64,000 nt of DNA from Isoetes taiwanensis (Eukaryota; Streptophyta; Lycopodiopsida; Isoetales; Isoetaceae), in assembly GCA_021234155.1 (NCBI GenBank), contig JAJEKV010000013.1, forward strand, positions 5,834,775-5,898,774. Direction: 5' to 3'. The translations under genes were made by a program, and so were the position numbers. This document shows positions 33,601 to 45,315 of the stretch, one piece after another. Each line of letters starts with the position of its first letter. Positions within the stretch are counted from its first letter, which is position 1. The notes beneath the pieces were generated by a model. That model was not told the origin of the DNA, made no database searches, and worked only from the letters and a program-made list of their open reading frames with translations.

Positions 33601-35857
33601 GGACTATTTCTATTCAGAAATTGTATGCTTCATCTGATTGTTTTTATTAGATAGGCTATGGTCTACTTCATAAGTATTGGAAGGGCATCGGAAGGTTCTG
33701 CTACTAACAGGAATCAGCACAAGGACTTTGTTGTTCTGTCAGTTTAGAAACCTAAGTCCTATAATGACTTGATAACTGAATTGATTGGCGGATATAGCTT
33801 AGAAAGTTCGGCGATGATGTTCAAAACCCGATCTATTTACAGCACGGTCAATTTCCACAAGAAATTTATCAGGATATGCATTTGTTAGACTTTCACTGTC
33901 AATATCTGAGCTGCCGAAATTAAACCACCTTTTCTAAATAGGGAGATTAGGCCAAGAAGAATATGCTGAAGAATACCGTTAATAAGAAAAGATTACCAAC
34001 ATCAATGACATTTATATGCTCTCCGTTTCAATGAGAAGTTTCGCTGGAGCTAATCAGAAACAATAATTCATTCATTGTATTTAAAAAGTCTCAATTCTAT
34101 ACCTAAAACGTAAAGATTCAGACCAAGAACAATTTTCTATATTTCTGCATCTGGTAGCAACATTTTTTTCCTCAATAATGGTTTTGCACTGAACACTGAC
34201 ACACAGAATTCCCACTTTAAGCTGAAACAGGAAGAAAACATTGAAAAGAGTAAATCTGTGGGGAAGAGAGCTGGCATGAATGTGGGTTTTCTTGTCACTG
34301 AACATCACCATAACAAGCATGTTCTTTGGGGTTGGCTTTTGGCTGCTACTGGGGCATTGGTTTGGTATATTTGTCTGATATTTAAGGTTGTATTTGCAGG
34401 TTAAGCGAATGGTTGTGAGCACTTATCAGGCAGCAAGTGGTGCTGGTGCTGCTGCCATGGCTGAACTAAGACAACAAACAGAAGAGGTTTTGTCCTGTCT
34501 TATAACATATTTTTCCAAGAAACGTCAACATTGTCGTGTGGATGAATCATTTTTTCTTTGCTAATAAACTGAAATTGGATATCTAGGTCTTGGCGGGGAA
34601 GAAACCGACTTGCAACATTTTTAATCAGCAGGTAATATTACGGCATAGTTACAATTTGCATTTTTTCTATGCATTGGTATGATATTGCACTTCTTAAACT
34701 GCTACTTACAGAGTTAATCATGACAAATATTTGTATTGGCAGTATGCTTTCAACCTATTTTCACACAATTCATCAGTAAAAGAAAATGGCTATAATGAAG
34801 AGGAGTTGAAGCTCGTGAAAGAAACAAAGAAAATATGGGTGAGCATTCTACTGTTTTTCTTGTTGTCTGAGTTTTGCAGAGAAACTAGTATATGCTTCCA
34901 GAACCTTTATAAAGCCCTAAAACCTTTCATTTGAAGATTTGGAATCATAACTTACACCCGTTTCATTGTTGAACAGAACTGTGATGATGTGAAGATAACA
35001 GCAACCTGTATACGTGTGCCTGTGATGCGGGCACATGCTGAAAGCATCAATTTGCAATTTGAGAAGCCCATAGATGAGGTGTTGCTCATAACTAACTTGT
35101 ATGTTCTCTTTGTTTAATTAAATTTCAGTCATAGCAGGATCTTAACTTGCTATAGCAGGTGACTGCAAGAGATATTCTAGAAAAAGGCATATGGTGTTTT
35201 AGTGATTTAATTAAATTTCAGTCATAGCAGGATTTTAACTTGCTGATAACAGGTGACCGCAAGAGATATTCTAGAAAAGGCACATGGTGTTATAGTGATT
35301 GATGATCGGGCTAAAAACACGTTCCCAACACCACTGGAGGTAATGTTTTTGGATGCACATGAATGTTTTACCTACAGCATCTACACTTTTACACAACGTT
35401 AAATCATCTCTCTGATCTGTGCCTAGGTGTCAAGCAAGGATGATGTTGCTGTCGGAAGAATAAGGCAAGATATGTCTCAGGATGGAAACCATGGGTGAGC
35501 AACGCTGGTTTTATATTGCACACCATTTTGACGTTATAAAACTCAATATCGGTTAGAATACAACTTCCAATAACAATAAAATTTAAGAGTTCTCTAACAT
35601 CAAGGTCTGTGTTCATACTTAACCATTTGTTGAAGCTTAGCCATTAGAACAGTTGACATCAAGTAATAGTTAAGCTGGAACAAACAAAAGGACCCATGGA
35701 ATGAGTTACAGTAACCATTTCTGTCTCAGTACTCCTTTTGATTAACACAGTTTCATTGTATGTTTTCTGTAGGTTGGACATCTTTATATGTGGTGATCAA
35801 ATACGAAAAGGAGCTGCCTTAAATGCCGTCCAAATTGCCGAACATCTATTGCGATAA
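30669..35857 (+). CDS. ASD: Aspartate-semialdehyde dehydrogenase, plastid-targeted, 11 exons
   Basis: The enzyme reduces aspartyl-phosphate to aspartate semialdehyde with NADPH, the branch-point step toward lysine, threonine, methionine and isoleucine, in plastids. Exons: 30669-30971, 31576-31661, 31771-31870, 33451-33573, 34400-34486, 34587-34631, 34743-34838, 34977-35078, 35253-35339, 35427-35494 and 35773-35857. All junctions are GT-AG and phases agree, giving 393 residues without a stop. Residues 1-55 resemble a plastid transit peptide (basic, Ser/Ala-rich). GITGAVG at 62-68 is the NADP-binding loop. NPNCST places the catalytic Cys at 187. [11 protein letters not shown] carries the likely catalytic His at 300. 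[20 protein letters not shown] closes the fold. The gene looks functional. Intron 3 (1.58 kb) and intron 4 (0.8 kb) are enlarged. Intron 8 holds a duplicated pseudo-exon. Confidence 0.93.
31101..31265 (+). repeat. Duplication in intron 1 of the ASD gene
   Basis: TGGAATGATCTGATCTGTT appears three times (about 31110, 31167, 31201). A longer block ending in GTTTACGATCACTGCAGTG is repeated at about 31147 and 31247. Confidence 0.85.
33128..33362 (+). repeat. Imperfect tandem duplication in intron 3 of the ASD gene
   Basis: Two alignable ~117-bp copies begin with GTGTGCCCTTATCAG at about 33130 and 33247 and end with ATATTAAGTGG at about 33230 and 33347. Confidence 0.85.
35115..35301 (+). repeat. 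93-bp tandem duplication creating a pseudo-exon in the ASD gene
   Basis: 35115-35207 and 35208-35301 are near-identical. Each contains intron end, AG acceptor and the start of exon 9 (GTGACYGCAAGAGATATTCT). Only the second copy (exon from 35253) keeps the reading frame. The first has an extra A in GAAAAAGG, putting the exon out of frame. Splicing to the upstream acceptor at about 35159 would give a frameshifted message unless the copy is skipped. Confidence 0.85.
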
Positions 35858-36328
35858 GAAGAGACAAAATGAATTTTTGTCCTCAATTTTGATAAATAAA
35901 AAATCATTAAAAGCCACCAATGTGTTGTGTTCCAAAGTCTAGGCTTTGAGGGAAAGCTATTCGATCAATGTCATGCGTTGCATGAATAATTTCAGACCAC
36001 AAAAGTTAAATTTACAAAAGATGGATTGAAGGCACCAGCTAATTGCTCCAATGTCTATCCACGGTAATGTTGAGCATGGGTGGTCATGCCACAACTGAGT
36101 CCATTCTTGCTAGGGAATCTTAAGAGTTTATTGGAACTTGTAGAGATGACTTGGCTTCAAAGCTTGCCCTTTCCATGAAAAGGTGCAAGGATGCAATACG
36201 ATTGAACACAAAGTTTGCCAATACATTTGTCTAGAATGGAAAATAACAAGGCATCCTTCAAGCTCCTTCCAACGGGTACGATCATCAAAGAACTGAAAAG
36301 AATCTCACTATGAAAAATCAAGGCACAT
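35858..36328 (+). other. 3' UTR and flank of the ASD gene
   Basis: AT-rich sequence with AATAAA-like signals (GATAAATAAAAAATC at about 35891) suggests polyadenylation shortly after the stop. No gene is seen in the rest. Confidence 0.45.
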
Positions 36329-36623
36329 GGAAAAGGCGTAATTCTTTCACTCTAGGCAAAGATGCATATACTACAGCCACACAAATACTGCACATAGAGA
36401 AGCTTAGAAAGTTCAAGTGTGTGGTCGAAGGTGATGTTTCCCTTGTTTGGGAGACTTTCATCAAGCTACCACCTTAAGAAGAAGGCATCTACATTCATTC
36501 TAAAAGGGCTTTGTAGCTATCCCCTCTTCAAACTTGTTCAAGAGGGTGTCTATCTGCTATAAGGCTGTGTAATAGTTTACTATAAATGGAAAATTCTTTA
36601 TCCTTCAAAAAAAAAAAATAAAA
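36329..36623 (+). mobile_element. Severely 5'-truncated L1 copy (295 bp)
   Basis: AAAAATCAAGGCACAT is duplicated at 36313-36328 and 36624-36639. The insert ends in TTTATCCTTC plus A-rich tail, like the L1 at 28.4 kb (TTTATCCCTC plus poly(A)). Its start encodes ILHIEKLRKFK followed by VVEGD, corresponding to the LLHIVLERLKKFR and FEGE residues at the end of that L1 protein. Confidence 0.85.
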
Positions 36624-36639
36624 AAAAATCAAGGCACAT

Positions 36640-37439
36640 TTGTCGTTCCATTCTCCAATAGCACTATTGCTCTCGGATGCTACTTATAAGTAATAATGTT
36701 CAATAGCAGAAAATTACGCGAATATTTCATGCAAATTTCTCTAGATTCTCAAAGATTTTGTAAAGATTTTGATACGATTTAGCCTAAGAACTTTTGTACA
36801 TGTTAGTAGTTAAGGCCTTGATAAGGAGCTCTCCATTGATCGAGCCACTAATCTAGCAATACTAGGTTGGAAAACAAGGACAATAAGGCACATTGGCTTT
36901 AAGGCTATTGTAAATGGCACCATCCATCAAATCAACTTGCATGTCTTCTAGCTCTTCTCAACACATGGCAATTGTAGATGGCACCATCCACTAAACCAAC
37001 TTGCATCTCGTCTCCTCGAGCCAGCTCTTCTTAACAAAAGGCTCCAAGAATTAGGATCGAGGCTAGTGATAAAATATTGAACATGATCAGATTAAAAGTT
37101 ATGGGAAAAATAATGGCTTTCCTTAGGATCATATATCATGGTTAAGGTCATATATCATAGTCCTCAAAGGAACTAGCTTCTCAGTGCATGAGGACCTTTG
37201 TCCTCCTCAAACCCCATTTCTTTTGTAGACATGCTACCTTCACCTTGCAAAGCTCTTAAAAGAGGCATGGTAATACCATTGACCTTCTATTCTATTCTTC
37301 TAACCCTTGGATTGGCTATGTCTAGATAATCTAAGTAGCATAATATTGTATTTATTAATTTTGTTTGATTTTTGGGTCTTTAGGTGTGTTCTTACCCAAG
37401 CTCTATATCGTCTCAAGGCAATTTTTACCTTTTCTGGAC
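36640..37439. other. Unassigned sequence with a short tandem duplication
   Basis: A segment around GGCACCATCCAYYAAAYCAA with ACTTGCAT is repeated at about 36916 and 36978. Nothing else is recognised. Confidence 0.4.
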
Positions 37440-38440
37440 ATAAGAATAAGAATTCTCTGTGCATCTATCTATTAAAACTTTAAAATGTGGTTTGAAACTC
37501 ATTTTAAAGCATCAATACCAATTTGAACAATATCTAGGATCATTTTCAATTTCATATAATGACAGTATCTACAAAACAAAGAAGATCAGACGTACTCAAG
37601 TTCCTATTGTCAGGCAATGGGCACCTTCAAGCTCCTTGACAACACAAAGTTTTTCCAAAAGCAAAACCTCTCATATGAGTCATAAGATCCGAAAAAGCAC
37701 GCGTTTCTTTCAGAGACACTTTCACATTCACATCACCCATTGCACAAAGGTGTTCCTACAAGAATATCAAGGCATTACTAGAGAGTTTCTAAGTTCTAAC
37801 GTCATGGATAATTCTAGTAGAGAGCCTTGCCATCTAAGGTGCATAAAAAAGGAACCCTTTGATTCACACATTTTATATAGCATTTGCAGATTCAAAAGTA
37901 TGCCTCTCTTCCTCGTTAATTGCGCAATACTAATGCTAGATTTTGAGAAGGCATACGATCGTGTCGATTGGAACATTATGGAAAGAGTGCTAGAAAAACT
38001 TGGCATACCACAGTTGTTGCAGCGTCTAATCTCTATAGGAACTCGACCAGCCCGATCATGCTAAATGAGGTAATCGGTGACTCAATCACCCTTCAAAGAT
38101 CAGTAAGACTAGGATGTTCGCTTGCCCCTTCTCTTTTTCTTTTGTGGACAGAACCTTTAGGCTACTACATCGATAGTGATGAAGGTTGCTGACAAAGGGA
38201 TTGATGCTATGTTGAATGATCTAAAAACAACAGAGGAACAATACGTAAATGTTTTATGCCAAACAATTCCTGGACCTAAGGTGTTTATGCAAAGGAGCAT
38301 TCAAGATGTATACACAAATTACTTCAACCCTACTATTTCTCGATTATGGAGACCAAATACTAATTTACAATATTATTGATCCATATGTGGTTGATGCATA
38401 CATATTACTAGTCCTGAAACTGACATCTCAACAATATTGA
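37440..38440 (+). mobile_element. L1-like reverse transcriptase relic
   Basis: 37932-38010 encodes ILMLDFEKAYDRVDWNIMER, the reverse transcriptase motif A region. 38047-38160 in another frame encodes INLxxxIGDSITLQRSVRLGCSLAPSLFLL-like residues (motif B). Flanking sequence is too degraded to delimit the copy. No catalytic YADD box, tail or target duplication was found. Confidence 0.65.
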
Positions 38441-39229
38441 TAAGAATTTCAAAAAATATAAAGTGAATAATGTGGACGCAATACCGAAGGTTTGAAAGTT
38501 GGGTAACACATTCATATATTCTCAAGATGTTCATGTGCAATAGGCTTAGTTCCTTCTATTTGGAATGAGATTAGAAACATTGTTTCGATCTGTAGTGTAT
38601 ATTCACACAAGTGAACCACACAAACATACCTTCCGACTAAAGTCAAGAGGACAATTGAAACGAGTTCCAGTTGCAAAAGCTTGTGCTAAAAACACACCAT
38701 TGCCAATGGCATTGGGGCAATCTGTAGTGCTTTGGCACCTTGTTATTTAAGGAGACTCAGTGATAGTGTATATCCAGAGGCGTATTCATGGAGAATTGCA
38801 TCAATATCATCTTATTTGAGTCAATACTTGCAATAGAAAATGCTTATGGAGTTGTTCATGGCATGATAACAACCAATTTCACATGATAATCTTGGTTTGA
38901 ATGCGAAATTGAGCTTTTGTATGCAGAGTATATCCTATTGATTGATTGGTTCAAGAGGTTATGTAGAGGCCGCTGTACTTGGGCACTAGCAATGTCAATG
39001 GCATGGACACTTGGATAAATATTGCATGCAATGAACATATGTGTAGTCTCTATCTATCTAGATTCTATCTAACAACTATCACCATTTTACGGGTTACAAG
39101 GTTTCTCACATTGGGTAATATAGAATATTCCGTGTTTAATCAATTTAAATGTTATGAATAAATAGCAAATGATAAATAACAATATCGACGATATCCACCA
39201 TCCTAAGCCCGACCTACAACACCATAGTC
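38441..39229. other. Spacer and probable promoter of the TIM22-like gene
   Basis: AT-rich. No gene recognised. A short leader (about 39180-39229) precedes the start codon of the next gene; no decisive TATA box. Confidence 0.3.
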
Positions 39230-40907
39230 ATGTCCTCGGCCACCGGAGATGATGGGCGCAGCGATAGCGATACAGAGCGCCCAACAAGTGAGGATCCCGA
39301 TTTGGGTCCTTTGCAAGGTCCCATTGTGTGCGTCTTCAAAGGCGTGGGAGATGCCCTTGCTGGGGGTGTCATGGGCAGCGTTTTTGGATTTGGTAGCTTT
39401 TGTCTCTCTTTATTTGGTCATTTTATATGGAGCATGTAGTAGATATTCTGTCTGTGTGTCTGTTCCCTCTCTCTCCCCCTTTTTTTTAAAAGCATGCTTC
39501 TCATGCAGGCTAGGATAAAAATTCATGTTCTATAGAGGTTTTAAAAAAGAGTGTCAGTGAACGCATTTTGAGAGGGAAGTAGTTTTTCACCGATCTAACT
39601 TGCATTTTACCCGTGTTATATATTTATTGTTATCCTAATTATCAGTTGAATAATTTCATGTAAATGTTACTCAGCGACTGGACTGTTCCAAAAGAAAGGG
39701 TTTAAAGGAGCATTAGGAGCAGGTGCACACTCTGCAAAGGCAAGTAAAGTTATTTCTCCCTTATTGATGTGCTATTTGAAAAGAATTTTATAGTACTGTT
39801 AGAAGCCTGAAAAAAGGATACACTGGTTTAGTTCCGAAACCTAAATGAATAAAGTGACTATTAAAACTGTATGCCATGCTATAAGTGGTTTCTTTCATCT
39901 CACATTTTTGACATTCCTTTTCAGTTCAATATAGTGTACGCATATCCATTGTAGTGTTTGTATCAGTGCTGTCATTCATACAAGTTAAACTGATATCTTG
40001 TGACCAATAATTGGGTATAAGCACAAAGTAGTAATTATGAGCTAGCCATATGATTTTAGATAAGAAGCAATCTGTTTGTAGCATGCCAGAAAACTAAAGG
40101 GAATGGCCTCAATTGTTTGAGGTTTTTTCCAAAATATATTTTTTGTCTCAAATTCAACTGATTTTGATGATATTGTAGACATTCGCAATTTTGTCAGGAG
40201 TTCATGGTTTTGTAACATCTGCCCTGCAACAAATTCGTGGCAAGCATGATGGTACGAATATGACGCAATTGTTTAGTATACCTACAAATCTGCTTCTTTT
40301 GTTTTCATTATCTTTAATGCAGTAGAGTCTTACTGGAAGGTACTGATGCATGGGCATCTTCCTTACAGCCATAAACGCAGGAATTGCAGGTTGTGCAACG
40401 GGTCTGGCCCTTAACACACCAGGTTGGAGATATTTTTATTATTTAAATTTTACCTCCTATCCTTGCATTATGTAGCAATGGATGGGGGTAACGTTAAATG
40501 TAACGGCATGAATCTTGTGGCGTTCATGTTGTTTCATTCATCTTCTTTTAGGGCTTACTATTGTTGAAGAAATGTTATGCCTGGTATTTAATTCTGTAAA
40601 ACTTGTCATGGAAACAGGAAGCCCGGAAAATATCCTTTATGGATGTCTGAGTTTTGGGGCCTTTTCTTACGTCATGGAAAGATTCAGCAGTGTACGGCCA
40701 GCTATCGCCATGACAATCAAGGGTTCTAAGCATCATCAAAGAGCAAGATTGCTAGAAGATTTTTCATTCCCTGTTCTTCCTCCTTTTGTCATCCCCCCTC
40801 CTCTTGTTGGGAGTTTCTTACCATTTCATTTTAGCAGTTTGCATACAGCCAGCTCAAGATTATACCTACAGAATGTAGTGGGAAATCAAGACATTATTAG
40901 CTTGTGA
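39230..40907 (+). CDS. Tim17/Tim22/Tim23-family membrane protein, five exons
   Basis: Exons: 39230-39392, 39675-39739, 40179-40251, 40369-40422 and 40618-40907, giving 214 residues with matching phases. The N-terminus (about 35 residues) is acidic and Ser/Asp-rich. The family domain follows: VCVFKGVGDALAGGVMGSVF, GLFQKKGFKGALGAGAHSAK, TFAILSGVHGFVTSALQQIR, NAGIAGCATGLAL and LSFGAFSYVMERF. These are glycine-rich membrane helices with the usual GxxxG spacing. It most resembles the plant TIM22-like proteins of the mitochondrial or plastid inner envelope, a family for preprotein or amino-acid transport; exact role inferred. Intron 2 (39740-40178) begins GC in the context AAG|GCAAGT, a GC-AG intron. 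An alternative exon 5 start at about 40554 stays in frame but would insert about 21 residues not expected in the family. The gene looks intact. Confidence 0.88.
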
Positions 40908-41869
40908 CAAGACTGCAACTTTTATTATATTAACCCCGCAAGTTCTGCCTCTTTTCCTGATATGAGTACATTGCTGTCTGATTGCTAATCATTTAAACTA
41001 TGTATGGTGTAATGCAAGAGCCAATGCTTATTTTGTACACATCTATGACTGTGTAGTTTGAGATTTGCTACTACCTTGTGAGCTTCATTAACTATCGTTA
41101 CTTTGTCATATGAAGGCAATTCATGTATCCTATAAAATAGACCTATAAAATAGATCTAGCAACTTTTTAGCCCCTGACAAGGTCTCTAGCCATTTGTAAT
41201 AGCTTTTAATAGGCAATGGGCATCCATTGCTACATACAAACAGATAGGGGAACCTATGGCACTTGAAGAATCGGGCTGTGGCTTGCGACAGCAATGCTAG
41301 GTTCTTGATGCCATAGGTTTCCCCTTTACAACGTTTCATCACCCTCAAAATATCCCTTGTCACATCACGGCCATGGTTCTAGAATCTTGGAGAAGCCTAT
41401 TACAGTCTTATCATACAAATCCTTGCTTGTCTTGATGACCAGCAATGGGGGCCATCGAGTTGCACTAATATAAGTGAAGCCAAATCAGAGCAGTGAAATA
41501 AGAATGCAGCAGGAAAACTTGTTGCGGACCTGGTAGTGCTTCGTCAAATTATTTACCAAAAAATCACTTGAGCTTAAACTACAACTATAAACCACGAATC
41601 TCAAGTAATTTGAGGGTGATGAAGGTTACAAGTGTACACAAAAGTGAGGAGATTATTATGCTTTATATTTGGGACTACCAAGAGGCCATTATCCTAGCTA
41701 AATTTCAAGTAATGTCCTATGCACAATATGTTAAAGATTGCATTTATTTATAATACAAAATACAACAAGACAGTGACATCGTGGAATTGGGATTCGCTAT
41801 AATGCCTACAACACTCCATTCTCTACAGAAAATCATACATGGGTCTTTTTTGGATTGCCTTAGTATTAT
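40908..41869. other. 3' flank of the TIM22-like gene; no further gene seen
   Basis: Probable 3' UTR to about 41060. A 77-codon minus-strand frame at 41130-41363 has no recognised motif. The rest is unremarkable AT-rich sequence. Confidence 0.35.
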
Positions 41870-41876
41870 GGGCGGA

Positions 41877-42608
41877 TCACATGGGCGTTGTGATTTGCGG
41901 GGGCTGAAGCCCAGCTGCCCCGCACTGAAGAAGTTTTCCCCGTAGGCGTTCACATAGGGCTGACTAAAATATACCCAACAGCTGATTTTAGAAAGAATCG
42001 GATGCACCGCTTTTCAGCCACAATAAAATCGGCTCCAGCTCCAGGAATCGACCACGCTTCAGAACTGGAATAGGAAGCAGATATCAGAAATCTTTGACAA
42101 GAAAACAGAAATCCAGGCCGATTCTTCTATTGCCGATTCTTGAATGCCGATTCTTCTATTGCCGATTCAAGATTCTTCTATTGCCGATTCTTGACAAGAA
42201 ATCAAAAACAGTAACCAGCCACAAGAAATCTTTGCTTTTTGGGCGCGTTCACAAGGAAATCAGAAATAGGATAAGAAATCTCTGCCTTCTGGACAATGCA
42301 AATGAAATGAAAAGAAAATAATGGGAGGAATAGGAGCGGATTGGGAGGAATAGGAGCGGATTCAGCCTTCTCTATCACGAATTTTCGATTCATTTGTAGT
42401 TCTATCCTGCAGTGGGTTCATGTGAATGGGTTTTTCGTTCACGCTGAAGTCTCCCAGCTGAGTAAGCACTGATTCAGCTGCACCCAAAATTCAGGCTCAG
42501 CTCGCGTGCCATGAAGGGCGCGATGCTGAATAGATTTTTTTAAGCGGCTGATTTTTTCTACAGCGCTGTATCAGCGCGGACCAATTTTGGGTTCATGTGA
42601 ACGGCCCA
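41877..42608. mobile_element. Short TIR transposon (MITE-like), 732 bp
   Basis: The left end TATGGGCGGATCACATG resembles the right end on the opposite strand, TGGGCCGTTCACATGAAC. TTAGTAT flanks both sides (41870-41876 and 42609-42615). The interior has repeated GATTCTTCTATTGCC units and further short inverted motifs (GTTCATGTGAAY at 42419 and 42592). No transposase. hAT or a related superfamily is possible; the 7-bp duplication does not decide. Confidence 0.55.
42115..42195. repeat. Minisatellite of GCCGATTCTTCTATT-type units
   Basis: GCCGATTCTT recurs at about 42117, 42132 (as GCCGATTCTTGAAT), 42147 and 42183, mixed with ATTCTTCTATT. Further on, GGGAGGAATAGGAGCGGATT is doubled at 42321-42361. 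Confidence 0.75.
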
Positions 42609-42615
42609 TTAGTAT

Positions 42616-43671
42616 GGAGGTACAATTTCTAGTTATCTTTGAATATGCTTCAATTAGGCAATTGTTATCCTCCTTTAGACCGGATGATGTATGGTTGGAT
42701 AACGATTAAAGAACTTAAATTTGAAATTTGAATCTAATGTCCTTTACTCCACCGAATACTTTATAGTTTAGCTATTACTTTAGTAATTCCTTAGTTACTA
42801 AATACTTTCTACTTTCTTTAGTAATATGTGAAACGGTATCCTCTTTACATCCCCAGAAATTACTCTTCTGTTGCAACTACCACTTGTCTCATGTCCTAAT
42901 TTGCCTCCAAGTTACTTTACTCCATGTCATCTTACGACGATTGGTGATTCTCTTGGTGATGTTGATTGAGGCCAAATGGGAGCATAATATTAGTGCTAGA
43001 ATTGACTGTAATGTTTACTTGGATCTTAGAATTGGCTATTGCAAGACCCCTGTCATTTAGGAGCCTGTCCCTCAGAAAGACAAGGGAAATCCCCAATGCA
43101 TGACCAAGCAAATATTTCAGTCCCCTTGAAAAAAGCTTGGGTTCCTAAAAAGAAAACTGTTCACAAAGTTATTAAGGGGGAGGTTCAAGTTGGCCAGAGA
43201 ACTCATAGAGAAGCAGGAGAATACAATCAAGGAACTAATGGATAAATCATTATTCCTAAATCTCCCTCCCCTCCCACCAAGTACAACATCATCACCTCCA
43301 TCAAGCCCTTTGATATGAATATGTAAGCTCCAAGTTTTTATCTGCAAAACATCATCAGGAAATATAAAAAATAAACACAATAGCATCCCTTAAGGGCAAA
43401 CCTCACCACTCAACCCGACCATCCTGAGCAAAAGAACTTCTGAGAAAGACTGAACATTTGGAATTCCAGATCCAAGAAATATCTCCGAAAGCTAAGGATT
43501 GAATAACCTGCAATTTCAACAGAAGTAATAGGATAGGACAGGAATATGGAATTGGAGAGTACCAGATGAATGTAGATCAATCTCTGGAGCGGGGGCCGAG
43601 CGTCTTAAACTAAATCGGCATCTGTAGAACAAATGTTGAGCAGGCTTTTCGAAACTGAGTCGACAGCTTTG
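42616..43671. other. No recognised feature
   Basis: Moderately AT-rich. Frames of 68-89 codons at 43039-43386 have no recognised motif. Confidence 0.3.
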
Positions 43672-44226
43672 TCATAGGCCCATCAGGTTCAGAATCTCCA
43701 GCATGTGTGCTGGATTAAACTCCCTGTGGTTGAACAAGACGGCATCTCCAGTGCAAACCTTCAGGCGTCTGATGTCCAGCACCAACTTGTGTCCAATCCC
43801 TAATGGATAATACTGAGCCAGCCGCTCCATCTTCTGGGCCCCTCTCTGTGACTTCCTTATCTGCTCATCTGGATCCAAGAATTGAGAATCGACCAATTCT
43901 TCCTCTTCATCAGCATTTGAATCCTCCCGTGTACTCTCATCCGCTTCCTGACTTGCAGTCCTGTCTGGAGTTTTCTCTTTCGGAACTACATCCTTAGTAA
44001 CTGTAGAGTGCTTTAGAGTCTTCAGCACGTTGGACGTAAAGTTCCTGGTGTTGAACATCTTCTCCCTCACCCTAGAAATCTCCATTCCAAGCTCCCTAGA
44101 TGTCAGGGTTCCGGCCTCCTTCATCCCTTCCAAATCCTTCCAGCCAAGGTTCTGACAATTTAAAGGCGCCAGCCTTTTGTCGGTCCCCTTGGCCTTGCTC
44201 ATTGAAGTGGAAGAATAATTGGATAC
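43672..44226 (-). CDS. Unidentified charged protein, possibly an exon
   Basis: A 176-codon minus-strand frame starts at ATG 44202 and ends at 43672. The middle is strongly acidic (DADEEEELVDSQFLDPDEQ-like), followed by a basic RKSQRG patch and a more ordered C-terminus (QYYPLGIGHKLVLDIRRLK). The frame remains open upstream to a good splice acceptor context CGCTACAG at about 44227, so it may be a 3'-terminal exon. I do not recognise the family. It could also be a retroelement relic, as the surroundings hold other broken frames. Confidence 0.35.
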   Translation of the reverse strand, partial: VSNYSSTSMSKAKGTDKRLAPLNCQNLGWKDLEGMKEAGTLTSRELGMEISRVREKMFNTRNFTSNVLKTLKHSTVTKDVVPKEKTPDRTASQEADESTREDSNADEEEELVDSQFLDPDEQIRKSQRGAQKMERLAQYYPLGIGHKLVLDIRRLKVCTGDAVLFNHREFNPAHMLEILNLMGL

Positions 44227-44511
44227 CTGTAGCGGTTGACCTTGTGGTCCATAATTTTGCTAAGACAAGCAGTTGATGTTTCCTCCACATTAGAGTTTTT
44301 TTGGGATCATTTAGGGGCCTTGTGAGAGTATTTTGGGGGGGCTGCCAAGTAGGATCCCGAACCTACGTTCCCCACCTCCGTACCTAACTTTCACTCTCCC
44401 TAACCTAACTTTCCTCCCTCCAAACCTAACCTTCATATCCAACTTTGCAATCATTATTTCCTAACGACCACAAAATTTGATGATTACATCTAAGATTTTC
44501 CCTTTTCCATC

Positions 44512-44606
44512 ATCGAGCTTCAGCCATCGAGCTTCAGCGCCATCGAGCTTGCTATCGCGCCATCGACCTGGCCATCGTGTCATCGAGCTTGCTATCGCGC
44601 CCAAGC
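44512..44606 (+). repeat. Minisatellite of GCCATCGAGCTT-type units
   Basis: ATCGAGCTT occurs at about 44513, 44529, 44544 and 44582, and GCTATCGCGCC twice (44551 and 44589), giving a degenerate 16-38 bp repeat. Confidence 0.75.
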
Positions 44607-44871
44607 ATCGTTTAAATTCGAATTATGGCAGATTCTTGCCAACAAATAGAGTGAAATTTTTCAATTTCTCTCTGTTTGATTCTAAGCTCGGCTCCGATAC
44701 TTGGTCTTTTGCAATCTCAATGGCAAAGGTATTTGGTTTCCAAATTCTCATCACATTCTTTTGAGTGTTCTTGTTTCTGATACTTCTGTTTTAGGATCAA
44801 ACTAATTTCGAAGGTCAATTTAGAGTGCAAGTGCCAAAAAGATGCATGCCTTATAGGAATAAGTTCACTTA

Positions 44872-45304
44872 GAAGCAATCAATAGATGAAGATGCATTTC
44901 GAGCTTTTGGAGCCATGAATATAGATCTCTGGGCTAAAGGAAAACTGTATCTTTGTGATCCTTTCACTCGAGCCAATCCAAACTTCCACTCTGCACCCGA
45001 TCTTATTGAATTTCCTTGCAAGGGTCAGCAAGGGTTACTCGGTTACTGTAATAATTTGGTTAATGGTAATACTGATCCACATTTGCGGGCTATGTATAAC
45101 CACTTGTATGGATTCAATTGCAAAGTTTTATCAGATGTTAATCAGACCCAACAGGCGAACTACTTGATGTCTCAACAATGCCGCAAACTCAATGAATTGG
45201 AGGTAAAAAATAAAAAATCGGTGATGGAGATGAAGTCACTGCATCAAGGAATGAAGAGGGTTGCGCAAGAAAATAATTCCTCCACAAGCGAATCAAAAGA
45301 ATGA
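44872..45304 (+). pseudogene. Unidentified coding relic, plus strand
   Basis: An open frame from about 44872 (stop just upstream) to 45304 reads SIDEDAFRAFGAMNIDLWAK, then a Cys/Asn-rich part, then a charged helical C-terminus (LNELEVKNKKSVMEMKSLHQ). Composition looks coding, but I do not recognise it. The only in-frame ATG at 44915 gives 129 codons. Possibly a gag-like or host gene fragment. Confidence 0.35.
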
Positions 45305-45315
45305 AAACAACTCCA

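Noticed and set aside
40554-40617. Alternative earlier start of exon 5 in the TIM22-like gene
   Set aside because: It keeps the frame but inserts about 21 residues in the middle of a conserved family region; the acceptor at 40617 gives the expected continuity.
44477-44764. 95-codon open frame with Ser/Pro-rich start resembling a transit peptide
   Set aside because: Its N-terminal half is produced by the GCCATCGAGCTT minisatellite and no downstream exon could be tied to it.
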